From Nymphaea colorata (taxonomy: Eukaryota > Streptophyta > Magnoliopsida > Nymphaeales > Nymphaeaceae), in NCBI RefSeq assembly GCF_008831285.2, contig NC_045144.1, positions 19,235,716-19,299,715 of the forward strand: a stretch of DNA of 64,000 nucleotides. The letters are read 5' to 3'. The notes under the pieces were generated by a model. The model was not told where the DNA came from and made no database searches. It worked only from the letters and a program-made list of their open reading frames with translations. Positions 10,022-23,000 of the stretch are shown one piece after another. Position numbers and translations under genes: made by a program. The number at the start of each line of letters is the position of its first letter. The first letter of the stretch is position 1.

Positions 10022-10570
10022 ACATCATCAAGCTTCAGTTCTCAGCGATAGGCAGCTTCAATTCTCAGCGATAAGCAGAAGAGAACAGGCAATGGTCGTC
10101 GCCATCATCTGTTGGAAGGAAAATGAAGAGGGGGCGAAAAAACCCTTTTTAGTAAACGGAGGAAACAGGACGGAGGGAGGCTCATTATGCAAGCAGACCG
10201 GTGACCTAAGTTGTCCACCCCCACAATGGCGCCTCCCATGGCTGACGCAGATGATTTTTTATGTGCAGGTTCTATACTCTTTTATCACAAATTTATTATT
10301 ACTGGCATCCCCTTAATAGCTTCCAATCAAGGGACTTGACCATTACCATCTTTTGCCTTTGCAACGGCTGCCAGTTCTGAGGTTCCTCCACTGGATCAAA
10401 GTAGTAACCGAAGAATTGCTTACCATGTTATAGTGATTGGACTCGACTTTTGTTAATGGTTATGACTAATGAATGTCTCTTAGATAGGGGTGGTACATTC
10501 CTGTACCTTTATATTTTTGAGATACACAAGTTTGGTAGGATGTTTTTCTTTTATTTTTTTTATCCTGATC

Positions 10571-10619
10571 TATACCGGTGAATGAATTCATATACCGGTG
10601 AATGAATTCATCGGTATAG
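10571..10619. repeat. Palindromic region with duplicated arm (copy B)
   Basis: Copy-B equivalent of the 1999-2026 palindrome: the 20-bp arm TATACCGGTGAATGAATTCA occurs twice in tandem, then the closing TCGGTATA. Confidence 0.7.
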
Positions 10620-11269
10620 ATTTTGCACAAGATGCATACGCCGGTGGCCACCGATGATTTTTGCCACGTATTATTTTTGTCCGCTTTTCCTTAATTCTTT
10701 CACATAGACCTAAAAATCACTCGTATTTATAATTTATACCATCCATAATTCAAAATCTTCTCAACATTCAGAAAATAATGAAAGGGCACAATGAAGAGTT
10801 CAAAAGATTATACTCAACACAGTTTAAAAAAAAAAATCTGTCAAAAATATAAAATGAATTTTCGTAGAATTAGTCACGGAATCCATGAAACCAACAAACA
10901 ACAAGAACACTATAACTGTTGTCTTTGATGTTCAGGCTAAGATTATCGTGCCTGCTAAAAGGAAAAACAAGTGACGTTGAGGGTTTTGGAGCTCTTTTTA
11001 TGGACCCAATGCCTACTCAAAAGGGGAGCCCGCAAGGACCTTGGCTTTTACTTCAGATTTTAAAAACTTTAAAAATTTATATGTAAATTTAAAAAATTAT
11101 AGTTTAATATATATATAAAAATTGAAAATTTTTATTTTGACAATTCAAAAAATTGAAAATTTTTATTTTGGCCCTTATTAAAATTGTGAAATTACAGTTT
11201 GATCCATGCAACAATAAATTCCCGCTGTAGTTATACACTTGCTGCTGGTCCTTACTCCTTGCTCTTAAA

Positions 11270-11420
11270 GCGTTGTAGTGTTTACATAGCTAAATACCGT
11301 CTCTGCTGGTTATGTGGTTGAAATTGGACACGAAATTTAGTGCTAACGTGAAGAAATAGATAGTGGTCGACCTTCCTGCTTCAATTTGAACAAACTAATG
11401 TAAATATTGTAATAAGAAAG
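11270..11420 (+). pseudogene. Third decayed copy of the 3' tail of the 4889-5852 gene
   Basis: The text CTGGTTATGTGGTTGAAATTGGACACG and the following AAGAAATAGATAGTGG match the tails at 3830-3930 and 5850-5910. No coding frame accompanies it. Confidence 0.5.
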
Positions 11421-13500
11421 GTGAGTGATTTCTAGTTTTTATTTAAGTCGCTCCCTTTAGTCCACGAGCGGGTTGGTGCAACAGTAGGGGCGACGGCTTG
11501 AAGAAAGCAAATCCATTTTGAATTTTAAGAGCATCAAGCCCTTTACCTTACAAGGAGTTGGGTGGAAGCTTCGGCTTTCTTCTTAGTGATATACTAACCA
11601 AAAGTTGCTCTTTATCACTCGAGGTCGGGGATTCATATTCACTCAAGGTCAGAGATTCATATTTGTCAATCATTCTTCTCTTCTTCTTCTATTGTATTAT
11701 TTCAAGCCATTCACATTCATTGTAAAATCTATGGTTCATCAAACTAAGGATATTAGGTCAGACTCTTAAGATCTACACTTCAAAATCCTTATTTTACTTC
11801 TTTGCATTGAGAAAAGGTGGGATTTAAGATCAGGAAAAGGAGGAAAGAAATATCGGATCTTAAATCCATGGTTTTTAAATCCTGGGGATCTCAAATCCAA
11901 ACCCCCTTCAGATCAAATGATCAATCATTGCATTGAAGAAAATATGACATAAAGTGAACGGGGAAACAAAAATAAGGTGAAAGTAAGTTTTAGAAAAGGG
12001 AAGCAAGTTTCTTAATGTGGCTTGTTTGATTAAATATGTATTCCAAACAATGAAGCTTTGATTAAATAAATAGAGAGTTGCTAACTTCAGGCGTAGACAA
12101 TAAACCCGTGGCGCCTGCAGTTTCAACGGACTTGTCTTAGGTAGATCCAAATAAGTCTGCCCCGATATCCACCTGGCCTTTTGCAGATCCAGCTTGCATT
12201 CTCACTGGTTTCAAGTACAAATTCGAAATGGACCCACATCCAAAGTGATCTCAATGATCCAAATACATCAAAAGTCAGATATTTATTCCAAATCCATAAC
12301 CAGAAAATGGAAAACTCAGAACCATACTATATTGGTGGGCCTGAATCATATACGGATCATATGAATCAGGCTTTCTAGTTTAGGTTCTTGACTATTAGCA
12401 ATACAATGTTCAGATCAGGTTTAAGATATGAATCTGGATTAAGATGCTCAGATCTGGATTTTCTCATTCTTTGAGTCTGGATCGGATCCGGACATGGATC
12501 AACTGCAAGACAAAGTCGCATGTGCCTGGGTGACATGTCGGAGTGCCAACACATCCTTGGGGCCCACGTACATGTGAAGAACACCTTCAATGACCGTCGG
12601 TTTGGATTTTTGTGGCTCATTTTTCCCATGTTTTTAACGCGAAAATATCGTCTGTGATAAAATAATTGAAAGAATAAAAAGTTATATTAAAATTTTGAAA
12701 ATGTCATGTTGAGAATGTAAGGAACAAACTATACTTGGTATTTTTTCCCAAAGGCGTGAATACTTGCTTTACAAAAGATAAATAACGCGATATTTTGCTA
12801 AATTGTGTTTAAAAACCAGACGGACATTTGGCAATTGCGACCCGCCTCGTGACGCCTTGACCGCGGTTTTCTGTGGCTCGTGGGCTTTCGCCTGCTGTTA
12901 TCTTCGCTTTACCGTTGGCGCACATAGAGAGAGAGAGAGAGAGAGAGAGACCACTTTTTGCAACAGCAAGCCTCATTTGCATGTAATAATTGTCGATTTT
13001 AAGAAATGTTATAAAAAATAGTTGTTAAAGGGACAAATTGGGTTATTTTTTATTAAAAATTAAAATTTTATGGAGATCTAAATCCATCTCGTTTTTCTCT
13101 ACTTTTAGGTTTAAAATTGTTTAAGATTTGAATGGACTTACATTTATTATCTTTTAACTCGAAAATAGCATTTGAGGAAACCAAATTGGCAACTAGTTTT
13201 TCATCAGTTCATCATCAACTCCATCAATTACGCTACAACAAAAAAAAAAAGTGTGTGAGTTTTTCAATTTTAACAGTCAATCATGTTGAATTTGATGACT
13301 GTAAGTGATTATAAAAAGTCAGAACCATCATTTAATTTTTGTATGGAACTTATTTTTAATTTATCTATACGAACACATGATCAACTAAATTAAATCATTT
13401 TCTCTTGCATATATTATTTCAACGAACTTAATGGAACTTGAAAAAGTCATGTTTGTTTGACTAAACAAGTTCAATTTTTCGATTCAATTAATGGGGAATA
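11421..13500. other. Intergenic, repeat fragments
   Basis: A stretch with two similar phrases (CTCGAGGTCGGGGATTCATATT and CTCAAGGTCAGAGATTCATATT) lies near 11617-11660. GGATCC/CAGATC-rich fragments occur at about 12180-12500. A 24-bp GA tract lies at about 12927-12950. AT-rich DNA fills the rest. No gene is supported. Confidence 0.5.
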
Positions 13501-13799
13501 AAAACATGAGTTTCTCAATGTTCGAGTCGTGTATTGTTGTGGCGTGTCGATGTGACTGATGATCATCTTAGGAAGTGCCGCCATGGCCGAGAAGTAAACA
13601 GGTGGGCCGTGGAAGTGCCGCCGTTGATTCTCTCCGTCTGCTCTGGTGGAATTCGGGGTCAGTACTCAGAGACACAGACAGGGAATCCATATTTTAAAAT
13701 TGTTGGGAAGGCAGGCGGAGGACTGGCTTTTCTCTCGAGGACCTGTCAATTCCGTGGAATTCCTCAGAGATGCCAGGCGTTTGCGATGGTTTCACCAAA

Positions 13800-13806
13800 T
13801 ATATAA
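13800..13806 (+). promoter_or_regulatory. TATA box of the G6PDH gene
   Basis: TATATAA lies 75 bp before the chosen ATG and is followed by a GC-rich, CT-rich leader, the usual spacing for a plant TATA promoter with a leader of about 45 nt. Confidence 0.6.
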
Positions 13807-13880
13807 GCCCCGCCTCTCTTGTTGTCTGTGTGCCTCTCTGTTACTCCCTTCTTTCCTGGTGGTGATCGCAGAGGAGGAAA

Positions 13881-16800
13881 ATGGCGTCCCTCGCCTCAGA
13901 TTGCTCGACTCTCTGTGGCGTTCCTTCCGGTTCTGAAGCACCAACTTTGGAGAAACAATGGAGGAGGCCGATTGCCGGAATTTATTATCGCCGGAATCCG
14001 GCTTTGGTGAAGAATAAAGGAGTTCGATCAGGAAAGACTCCCTGTTTTAGCGCAGTGTTGACGCAGGAAGGTGGGTATGGTTGTTCTTTCTTCGTGCTCT
14101 CTCTCTCTCTCTCTCTCTCAAGAGAAATGGTTCTCTCCTAACTACTAAGTACTCTCATTTCGATTTGTGGACATTCTTTATTGATTCGTACATATATTAC
14201 AGCGAGTCTTTCTGAAGCGTATTTTACCAATATTCCTTCTGAAGAAATGTTCTTATTCATTCTCATGTTTGCGACATTTTTTTTTTTTTTGATTTTCTCT
14301 ATGGTGTTCGACTGTTCGTTGGTTGGTTTTTCACTTTCTTGAGTGGATCTCTCTCTCGGTCCCTCTGACGGTCGGTTTTGTATAGGATTAGCAACGAAAA
14401 CTGCACTAGAAGGAGAGAACCTGTTGGTGAAGTTAAATGATGGTGATGGGCCGTTGCCTCGTAGACTTTTTGAGCAACAGGGAGATTCTGTGGCCGTCTC
14501 AGGTGGGAACGGCAGTGATCCCACCGTCAGTTTTACTGTGGTCGGAGCATCTGGAGACCTTGCAAAGAAGAAGATCTACCCCGCACTCTTTGCTCTTTTC
14601 TATGAGGGATACCTCCCGGAGGTTTGATCTCATTTCCTTTTGGTTATCCCACAGTTTTCGCTTTCTTGATCTTCCGTAGGAAAACTTTTTTTTTTTTTTT
14701 ACATTGTGGTGCTGAATCTCCATTGGAGTTGAGAAATAGTTTTGGGTTTTTGAATTTCTGTTGGCAGCATTTTACGATCTTCGGCTACGCGCGTAGCAAG
14801 ATGACAGATGATGAGCTGAGAACAATGATCAGCAACACGCTCACTTCTAGAATTAATAAGAGGTGCTTCTCTGCTTCCACATCGATTCTTGAACTATAAT
14901 GTTGCTTTCCCTTGTGAAGTATCATTACTGAATGAAATGTGGAGAACTTCAATATGGTTGTCAGACTGTTTGTACCTGAGTTATATTTAATCGAGTCAGT
15001 TGTTGGTTATTGTGGATTTAAATTGTTTTCCTAACATCGTTCTAAGGTTTTCCTATGTTGCTTTACCAGGGAGAACTGCAATGACAAGATCGATCAGTTT
15101 CTGCAAAGGTGCTTCTACCATTCGGGGCAGTACGATTCTGTCGACAATTTTGCTGGGTTGGACAAGAAGCTGAAGGAACATGAGGTAATCCCTGGAGTTA
15201 GGGTGAACTTTATCTCTGTTTAACTGAAGAATTGGAGCTATTTTGATATGTAAGGTCACAAATAACTGCACCAAATGTGACATTTCTTTACCTTGCCTTG
15301 GTGCTATTCTGTAGCACGTGCTAGATTGCAATCGATTTTATCCATGGCTGTAATTTGGGTTAAAACGAAAAGTCACAACCATTGTAGTGGAAAATTTGTG
15401 TTATATGAACATAATAATAGAAAACAAAGGCTAGAAGCCTAGGATCTGCTTGTTAAATTCTCAATGATGTAACTTCATGTTTGAAGTTAGCTTTTTGCAC
15501 AACCTTTGGATGAGCAGTAAAAGTATTATCATCCTTTTAATAAATAAACAGAGAGCTATTTTTGCAGGTTGCAGATAACATAGATGTTTTGTGGTTCTAA
15601 TGATATTTTGGATATGTATGGAATCTAGTTTATGAATTTATAGAAGTCATAGACTCATAGGTGGCTTTGGCTTATAATTGACTTGGAATTTATTATCGTT
15701 GATATTCAACTCACAGGTGCTTGCTAAATTCCCTCAAATATTTACAGGGAGGAAGGGCTTCAAACCGTCTATTTTACTTATCAGTTCCACCAAACATATT
15801 CGTGGATGCAGTAAAATGTGCCAGTTTGTCGGCTTCTTCATCTAGTGGTTGGACAAGGGTTATTGTTGAGAAGCCTTTTGGTCGTGACAGTGAATCATCT
15901 GCAGCACTTACTAGAAGCCTCAAGAAGTACCTGCGAGAGGACCAAATTTTCAGGTAGACTAAAACTTGAGTGTTCTTTTGAATAGTGGGACTAATGTTCT
16001 GAGCATGGGAAATGGAATTTTGCAGAATTGACCACTATCTGGGAAAGGAACTGGTCGAGAATTTATCAGTACTTCGTTTCTCAAACCTTATTTTTGAACC
16101 ACTATGGACAAGGCAATATATACGGAGCGTGCAGTTAATATTTTCAGAAGATTTTGGGACAGAAGGCAGAGGCGGGTATGCTTGAATATCTGTTAAGCAT
16201 GCTTTTGTACGACCATTTTGGTGTTAGCATCTATCTGATTATTGAAATTGTTTTTGTATAGGTATTTTGACAGCTATGGGATCATCAGAGACATCATGCA
16301 GAACCATTTGCTCCAAATATTGGCATTGTTTGCTATGGAAACTCCTGTCAGCTTGGATGCAGAGGATATTAGAAATGAAAAGGTGATGTTGGTTAAGCAA
16401 ATAAACAAGTTGTGGTAAAATTTATTGCCTGGTTGGAGGTTTTTGTCTTTGCTGAATTGTATTTTTACATGCTTCAGGTTAAGGTTCTGCGTTCTATGAG
16501 ACCTTTGCAACTGGATAATGTGGTCATTGGTCAATATAAGAGCCATACCAAGGGTGCACATATGTATCCAGGATATCTTGATGATAAAACCGTGCCCAAG
16601 GACAGTCTGACACCGACATTTGCTGCAGCTGCTCTCTTTATAGACAATGCTAGATGGGATGGAGTTCCGTTTCTCATGAAAGCTGGCAAAGCCTTGCATA
16701 CAAGCCGGTATAAAATTCTTTCTGGAACCTTTTTCATTTTTGCTTTTTCATTCTCCTTTTTTTTCCCCACAGGGATGTATGGATAACTCTTTGCTGTAGT

Positions 16801-18003
16801 AATGTTCCTGCTGTCTTACTATTTCCTGAGTTGTCTCTCCAATATGTAGCAATTAGTAACTCTATTCCATTACGAGTCTCTCCAATATGTAGCTACTCCA
16901 CTCTGAGTGACTAAGACTTCGTTAATATCTTGTTTCCAGAGCTGAAATCAGAGTACAGTTCCGGCATGTCCCAGGCAACCTATATAGCAAATGCTTCAGT
17001 ACAGACCTTGACAGAGCAACAAATGAGCTCGTAATACGGGTTCAGCCTGATGAAGCCATCTATCTGAAGATCAACAACAAGATACCCGGGTTGGGTATGC
17101 GATTGGATCGAAGTAATCTGAATCTTCATTATGCAGCTAGGTAAGTCCGATATGCTTGATATGTAACAAACCACACCATACAGTAGCAGGATGTAGGACT
17201 CAAAGTTTCTGTGAGCAAATGTGACCTGTTAAATTGGAATACAATCATTGTTTTTTGAAAAAAAAAAAGAAGAAATTCTTGGACCATGTGGGCGATGCAC
17301 ATGCAGGAAATTTTTTTGCAAGCATTGATACCTTTATGTTGCTGACTTTCTCTCATGCAAAGGCCAGTACAAAGGACAAACCATTTTTATCTTTTTGTGT
17401 ATAATTTATTCAAGCTAATCAGTTATCCCATGGTTTTCTAAATTGTCTTCACTATGATTGTTTCTGCTTGAAATTTGTGAACAATTGCTGCGGTTGCATG
17501 TTGTTTACTTATTTCTTCTTTAATTAAACCAGTAAAAGAAAACGGTTATTTGTTAAAGGGATTTCATGAAACCTGAAAAACTTGCCTGAGAAAAGTCATT
17601 GGGTTATCATGTGTCCCGAAGAAGGCGATTCTCATATTTTGCATGTCTAAGTCCTCCTCCTGATATTTCCTCGTTAATCATGTGCTTTTTCTTACTGTTT
17701 TTATACAAGTCGAGTCAATGATCAATTGAATTATCTCCTCTTTCCACAAGGTATTCAAAGGAAATTCCAGATGCTTATGAGCGGCTGATCCTTGATGCTA
17801 TTGAAGGAGAAAGGAGACTCTTCATCCGCAGTGATGAACTTGATGCAGCATGGGCACTCTTCACGCCAGTTCTGAAAGAAATTGAAGAGAAAAGGATCGT
17901 CCCTGAGTTTTATCCATACGGTAGCCGAGGACCTGTTGGTGCTCACTACCTTGCAGCAAAGTACAAAGTTAGGTGGGGAGATATGGAACACCAACCTGAG
18001 TAA
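13881..18003 (+). CDS. G6PDH: Plastidic glucose-6-phosphate 1-dehydrogenase
   Basis: This enzyme oxidises glucose-6-phosphate with NADP+, the entry step of the oxidative pentose phosphate pathway in plastids. Ten exons join in phase: 13881-14070, 14386-14621, 14768-14862, 15070-15184, 15748-15953, 16026-16175, 16262-16382, 16478-16707, 16940-17140, 17751-18003 (598 residues, the usual plastid size). The first 60 or so residues are Ser/Arg-rich, as a transit peptide. The nucleotide-binding motif [10 protein letters not shown] is at 117-126. EKPFGRD is present, the substrate-binding active-site motif RIDHYLGKE is at 281-289, and FRHVPGNLY and [14 protein letters not shown] lie near the C-terminus. 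One oddity: residue 169 is Ser in [12 protein letters not shown], where I recall plastid P1/P2 enzymes having the first of two thioredoxin-regulated cysteines (TCRIDxRExC); the second, Cys177, is kept. The catalytic motifs are intact, unlike the inactive plastid form. The start is the first ATG after the TATA box and precedes the transit peptide. Confidence 0.97.
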
Positions 18004-20013
18004 ATGTGGGATTGGTATCTGTTGCCAAAGCAAGCTCTGCCTTCTGTATATACCTCTTCGAAGTTAAGCCTTTGCGTGCATGGTTATGGATCAATCCTTT
18101 GTCGAATTCAAGTTAACAAGATGAACATGTTCGCGCTAGCAACGTCATGATGTCAGGTTTGAAGCAGGTTTTCTGAACGTTTAGGCCAACGAAACTAACC
18201 TTATCTAGATCACGCATCTTGTTCCAAAAATTCTGAACGATAATGAAAGATGCAGATCTAATGGAATTTTTCTTTCTTTTCTCCGTCTACATGTTTCTCT
18301 GTGGCATCAGTTACATGGTTGTTGAGGAGATGCTCCTGTTTTTTCATTTACAGGTCAAGAAGTTTGCATTGACTTTGCTTTATTTCAGTATCTGCATTAT
18401 AAAAGCTCCTCCGGATGTGCTTTCTCATAACAGATAATAACAGATATAAATGTCATTTGCCAACTTATTTAAATGATTTATTTAAATGAATAACAATCAC
18501 TAAAATTAGCTTATTTGAGAAGTACTGCAGCTTTCCATTTTCTCAGAATTGATTGTCTGCATCAATTAAATCCGCATTTTCTTAGTCCTTGTGCTCTTGT
18601 TCCAAGAAATTTCATGTTTTCCTTAAATGTTGATGTCTTGGTTCAGAGCCAAATCCTCCTTCCTTGGAAGTTGATTTAAGCGGAAAACAATAATAATGTG
18701 TTACACGTGTCAGCATCTGGTAGTTAGACTTCTTTTAAAAGTGCACCGACAAGATTAAGAAGCCTTTGTCCCTCGAAATGCCAGTCTTGGACAACCAAAC
18801 ATGCCCTTTGAGTTTTGATTGACCCTGTTACGTAGATCCGGTCCAGCTTAATCAGATTCAGCGACCATTTTTGGATCGAAATGAAGCTGTTAATAAATCG
18901 GGCCATGTTGCGGATCAGGTGCTGCTCACATCAGCTTAAATAATATTCAGTCGAACTCGAGACTTCATACTAGGCTATGTCAGGTAAAAAAAATCAATCA
19001 CAGAAACTGAATGTGTGTGTATTCAGCTGGATCCAAATTGAGGTAAAATCATACCCATACCTGAATATTAGGGTTCATATTGAGCTAGTATGAACAGATG
19101 CTCGATCTAATGCCAACTCCAGGCCCAGTCAAATATTTGAACTCAGATTCAGTATCTATTATTATATTCAAATCTGGGGCCAATCCAAACAACATCAGAC
19201 GATGATCAGCATCTGAAGTTTTGTACACATAAAAAGTTTTAGTATGAACGAAGAGTTCTCTACCGGAATCTGAACAAGTCAGATTTGGTAGACAAGTAGT
19301 CCGGACTTGTTTATACACATTTCCAAGCAGATCTCTATCCCCTTAGAGATCCATGCAAACAGGGTCTTAAAAAAGGTTTCCAGATTTCCCACATCTTCAG
19401 TTCATTATCACAACTGAGCTTGCTAAGCAAGAAATTGGGGCAAGTACCCCTTCCCAAGAGTTGCTGTATCCAAAAGATAGCAGTCAATTTACTAGCCAAA
19501 AGTTTATATTACGACCAGTTAACAGCATAACATATTGAAATTAACAGAACAAATTTTCCAGCTTTACACTTTCTGATGCACAAAATGGCACCTCGCATAA
19601 GAAATTGTTACAATTTAAGATTAAAACGATAGTGCATGTTGTACAGCAAATAGTCTCATGTCTGCTACAACAAACTAATTAATAACAATTGTCAACAAAA
19701 CAGAGACCAAATTGACTGCCAAAAAAAAAATCTGTCAGGCTACAACAACAAAATAATGTATTCTACAGTTCTTTCAGAAATCCCACAACACGAAAAAGCT
19801 GGACATATTGTTACAACTGCACCCGCATATGCTAGAACGGCAGGCTAGAGTTCGGACCTCTCTAACACCGAAATTGTTGTAGAAAAAATGAGTTCTTCAC
19901 CTTGCACAATAAAAAGAATTACCAAGACGAACTTGCCCAAATCTTAACTACAGCTCTAGTGCACAAAATTGCAGGACGGTTCTAGTGCACAAAATTGCAG
20001 GACCCAATGGCCT
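18004..20013. other. Convergent intergenic region, G6PDH to OTU
   Basis: It holds the 3' UTRs of both flanking genes; the one for G6PDH probably ends within 18.0-18.5 kb. GGATCC/GAATCTG-rich repeat fragments occur at about 18830-19330. A short direct repeat GTGCACAAAATTGCAGGAC occurs twice at about 19959-20003, just after the OTU stop codon. No gene was seen. Confidence 0.5.
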
Positions 20014-23000
20014 TCAAAGTACAATTGCAGCTTTCTCCTGTGAAGTATTTGGAGCAGGAAAAGAAATCAAGGGCTCGTAGTGGTCAGCGCCAGCACCACA
20101 CCATCCTGCAGGTATGCGGGAACCAGTTAGCTCGGAACCCATTGATTTGTTGCCAGTCGGGAGAAGTATCATGTCAAAGAAGGGGCAGGATAACTTTGCT
20201 TATATGGTAAGCAACGCATAAATATGATAAAGCGAAACTGTCTACCTCTTCCTTTCATAAGTAGGAAAGCTGGTGGTTCAGAAATTTGACCCCGTGGACA
20301 ATGTGGCAAGAAAAAGAGACAGCTGTCTTCTTCTATCATAGCATCTGACCCATGAGCTTGAACCTGCACAAGGAAAAATGAACCAAAAACGTTCAGCAAA
20401 GACATAATACACAACTATACTCAGAGCATTGTTGTAATCTTAAGTGGTATTGGAAAAAGAAAAAAATGCAACGCGACCAAGTCCAGTAAACAAATGAGTC
20501 GCTGCTGATTTATAAGACAGAGAATTCACGTTGTACCAGTTTTCTGACCCTGAGCAACTGGTTAAGTCGAGAATCAGATTGCCAACTCTTCGAAGTTTCA
20601 AATAAGGTATATCAATAAATAAATTTAATCGGATAAACCTGTTACATATACATATATAAGTTAATCCTTTATTCCTTTTTAACACTAAAAAGGTGTCAAC
20701 GGGAAAGAATATAATGGAGTCGAAGTAGACATTAATTGCTCAAGACAGAAGTCAGGAATACAAACTGTGCACCTCCTTTGTCTCGTTATGACTATTCACA
20801 AGTGCATATTGCATCATAAAGTGTTAAGGATGCACCATAATGACATTTCACAGTTTCATTATGCATATTTTGAAGATTAGCATATCCATTCCCGGAGCTG
20901 GCTATCTAAGAAAACGTACTTCATTTGTTGACACTCAGTATCCTCTATAACTGATTAGGATTTCACAGACATGGCTTTAGAGTCTTAGACACCACCATAC
21001 CTATGTCAATAGAAACAAATGTGAGACCATGATAAAAATTGCCATATGGCATCATATATTATTAATTTATAATCATATAATTAGCTATCAAGTATCAAGT
21101 AATTCCTTCTTTCATGATTTATCATTGGCATTGTTTTGTCTGGTACTGTCCAATGACCAAAATTAAGTTGATAATTTGCAAAGAGTAAAATGACAATTAA
21201 ACACAGAAATGCATATGCAAGCAAGCACAAAAGCATGTCCTTGTTCTCTCACGTGTTCAGGAACTTGTTTCGTACGCCAAATTTTACAGAATTCTCATGC
21301 ACAACCACCTACCAAATTCCATGTAATAAGGGCTCTTAAGCAAATTAGAAAAACTCATGGAATCTGAGCATCAGCAAGTCTGTGTCCTAGGAATATGAAA
21401 AAAAAGTCAGAGATGAATAAGGCTTACAGAATTTCTCAAACAGTGGAGAAACAAGGACCAGTTTTGGCTCTGTTCACATTCCGGATACAGTGAAACAATG
21501 AAACAAGGCACCATTTTTTGCTTCTAATTGCATGATGTCCTATAAGCAAAATCCATACATATATTTCCTTTTCTAAGTACGAGTTGCTTTCAGAGAAGAG
21601 GAAAAAGCCCTTTTCTTGTGGAAATTCCACTGCTCATTTGGAAAAGATTTTAGAAGTTAATTTGCTTCACCAAATTATACAGTAAATTTTGACTACTCAT
21701 CAGAGTGCCAACAGCAAGGACTCAAGCATCCATACAAATCACAAGATCATTGTCATTTTTTGTTTATGTATTAGTAGCAACTATCTACTATTACAGAAAG
21801 GCTATCTCTAACAAGTGTCAATAAGGAGACAGAAGTAAGTATCGTCAATAAACCACCCATCAAGCATATTGAACATTGCAGCACTCATATCAAATCAATA
21901 AGTAGATTAGCCATAGAATGCAGTGGCTAAGGTCTAGCATAACAAAAATGCTACTGAGAACTGCTTCTAACTTCTAAGGAAGAACAGTATATATAAAAGA
22001 TGATGACCTATTAGACGCATTAAATTCAAGCAGCCTTATGAAAAACAATCGTAAATATCTGTTCAGTTGATTTATCCTTCTAAAAATAAAATGGCAAATT
22101 AATTAATGGAAATAAAAATTTTACCACAAATATTTCCCTTCCAAATTCAGTAGCAAGGCTTTCCACTGCAATGTCGTCTCCAAATGCAGCAGCACGCCCC
22201 TCTGTATTTTCATCTACTGCCAACAACCCATCTTCCGTGTATTGCAAAGTAATAATGTCATACTCATCATCTGCAGAACCTGAGACGGACATGAACTTGA
22301 CCCAACTTGGACCATCATCAACAGCAATGCCCCTTTCCTTGTATATGGATTCTGCAGCAGACTCTCTTCACAAAAAGGTAATAAATACACATGGAAAAAC
22401 GTTAATAAAGCCAATGAAATTAAATAATATACATATTAATACAAGCGACTAACTCAGCAATCACCAAGATGTTTCTCAGTAACAACTACGTCAATCTTTG
22501 ATCCACCATTTAAATGAAGCAAATAAAGAATATAAAGCACTGATACTCTGACACGAGACGGATAAAGTAATTTCAATATAAAAAATATCAAACAACCAAT
22601 TTTCATTAAACAATAAGGGCCTGTACAGTGTCAACTTCCAAGGTAGCTTCTCGCTGGAGGCCATTTCTCACTCAAAACTAAAATACGTTGGTATTTCTTG
22701 GATACAAATTGCATGTCAATATATATCTAGGTGAACAACTTCCCGTATTTCAAGGAATTAGTCACTTCAACAATCTGCGGCAAGTATACCTTTGGACAAG
22801 CTAGGAGATCAAGATCTGATCATTGTATGGGAAGCCTTATTCTTCGAAACGCTATAAATCCTAGTTCCAAAATGACAAGCCTATTTTCCCAAAAGATTGA
22901 AATTTAGTTCTCAGAAGCCTAAGAAGACCCAAAACCTTCATGTGCGAAGGATTTTAGCAAATCATGAATGCTGAAACAGAGAAACCCCAAATACCGTTCT

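Larger units (their letters stand above)
8640..11275. repeat. Segmental duplication, copy B
   Basis: Second copy of the 1-2600 segment, offset about 8.79 kb at the left end. It differs by a solo LTR (9736-10021), by having a single unit where copy A has the 165-bp duplication, by a different 100-bp stretch at about 9514-9611, and by an AT-rich insert of about 190 bp near 11040-11220. The match ends near GCTGCTGGTCCTTACTCCTTGC (about 11245-11270). Confidence 0.85.

Noticed and set aside
11465-11700. Possible tRNA-derived SINE (box B-like GGTCGGGGATTCAT)
   Set aside because: The only box A-like word lies about 150 bp away instead of 30-50 bp, and no poly-A tail or target duplication was visible.
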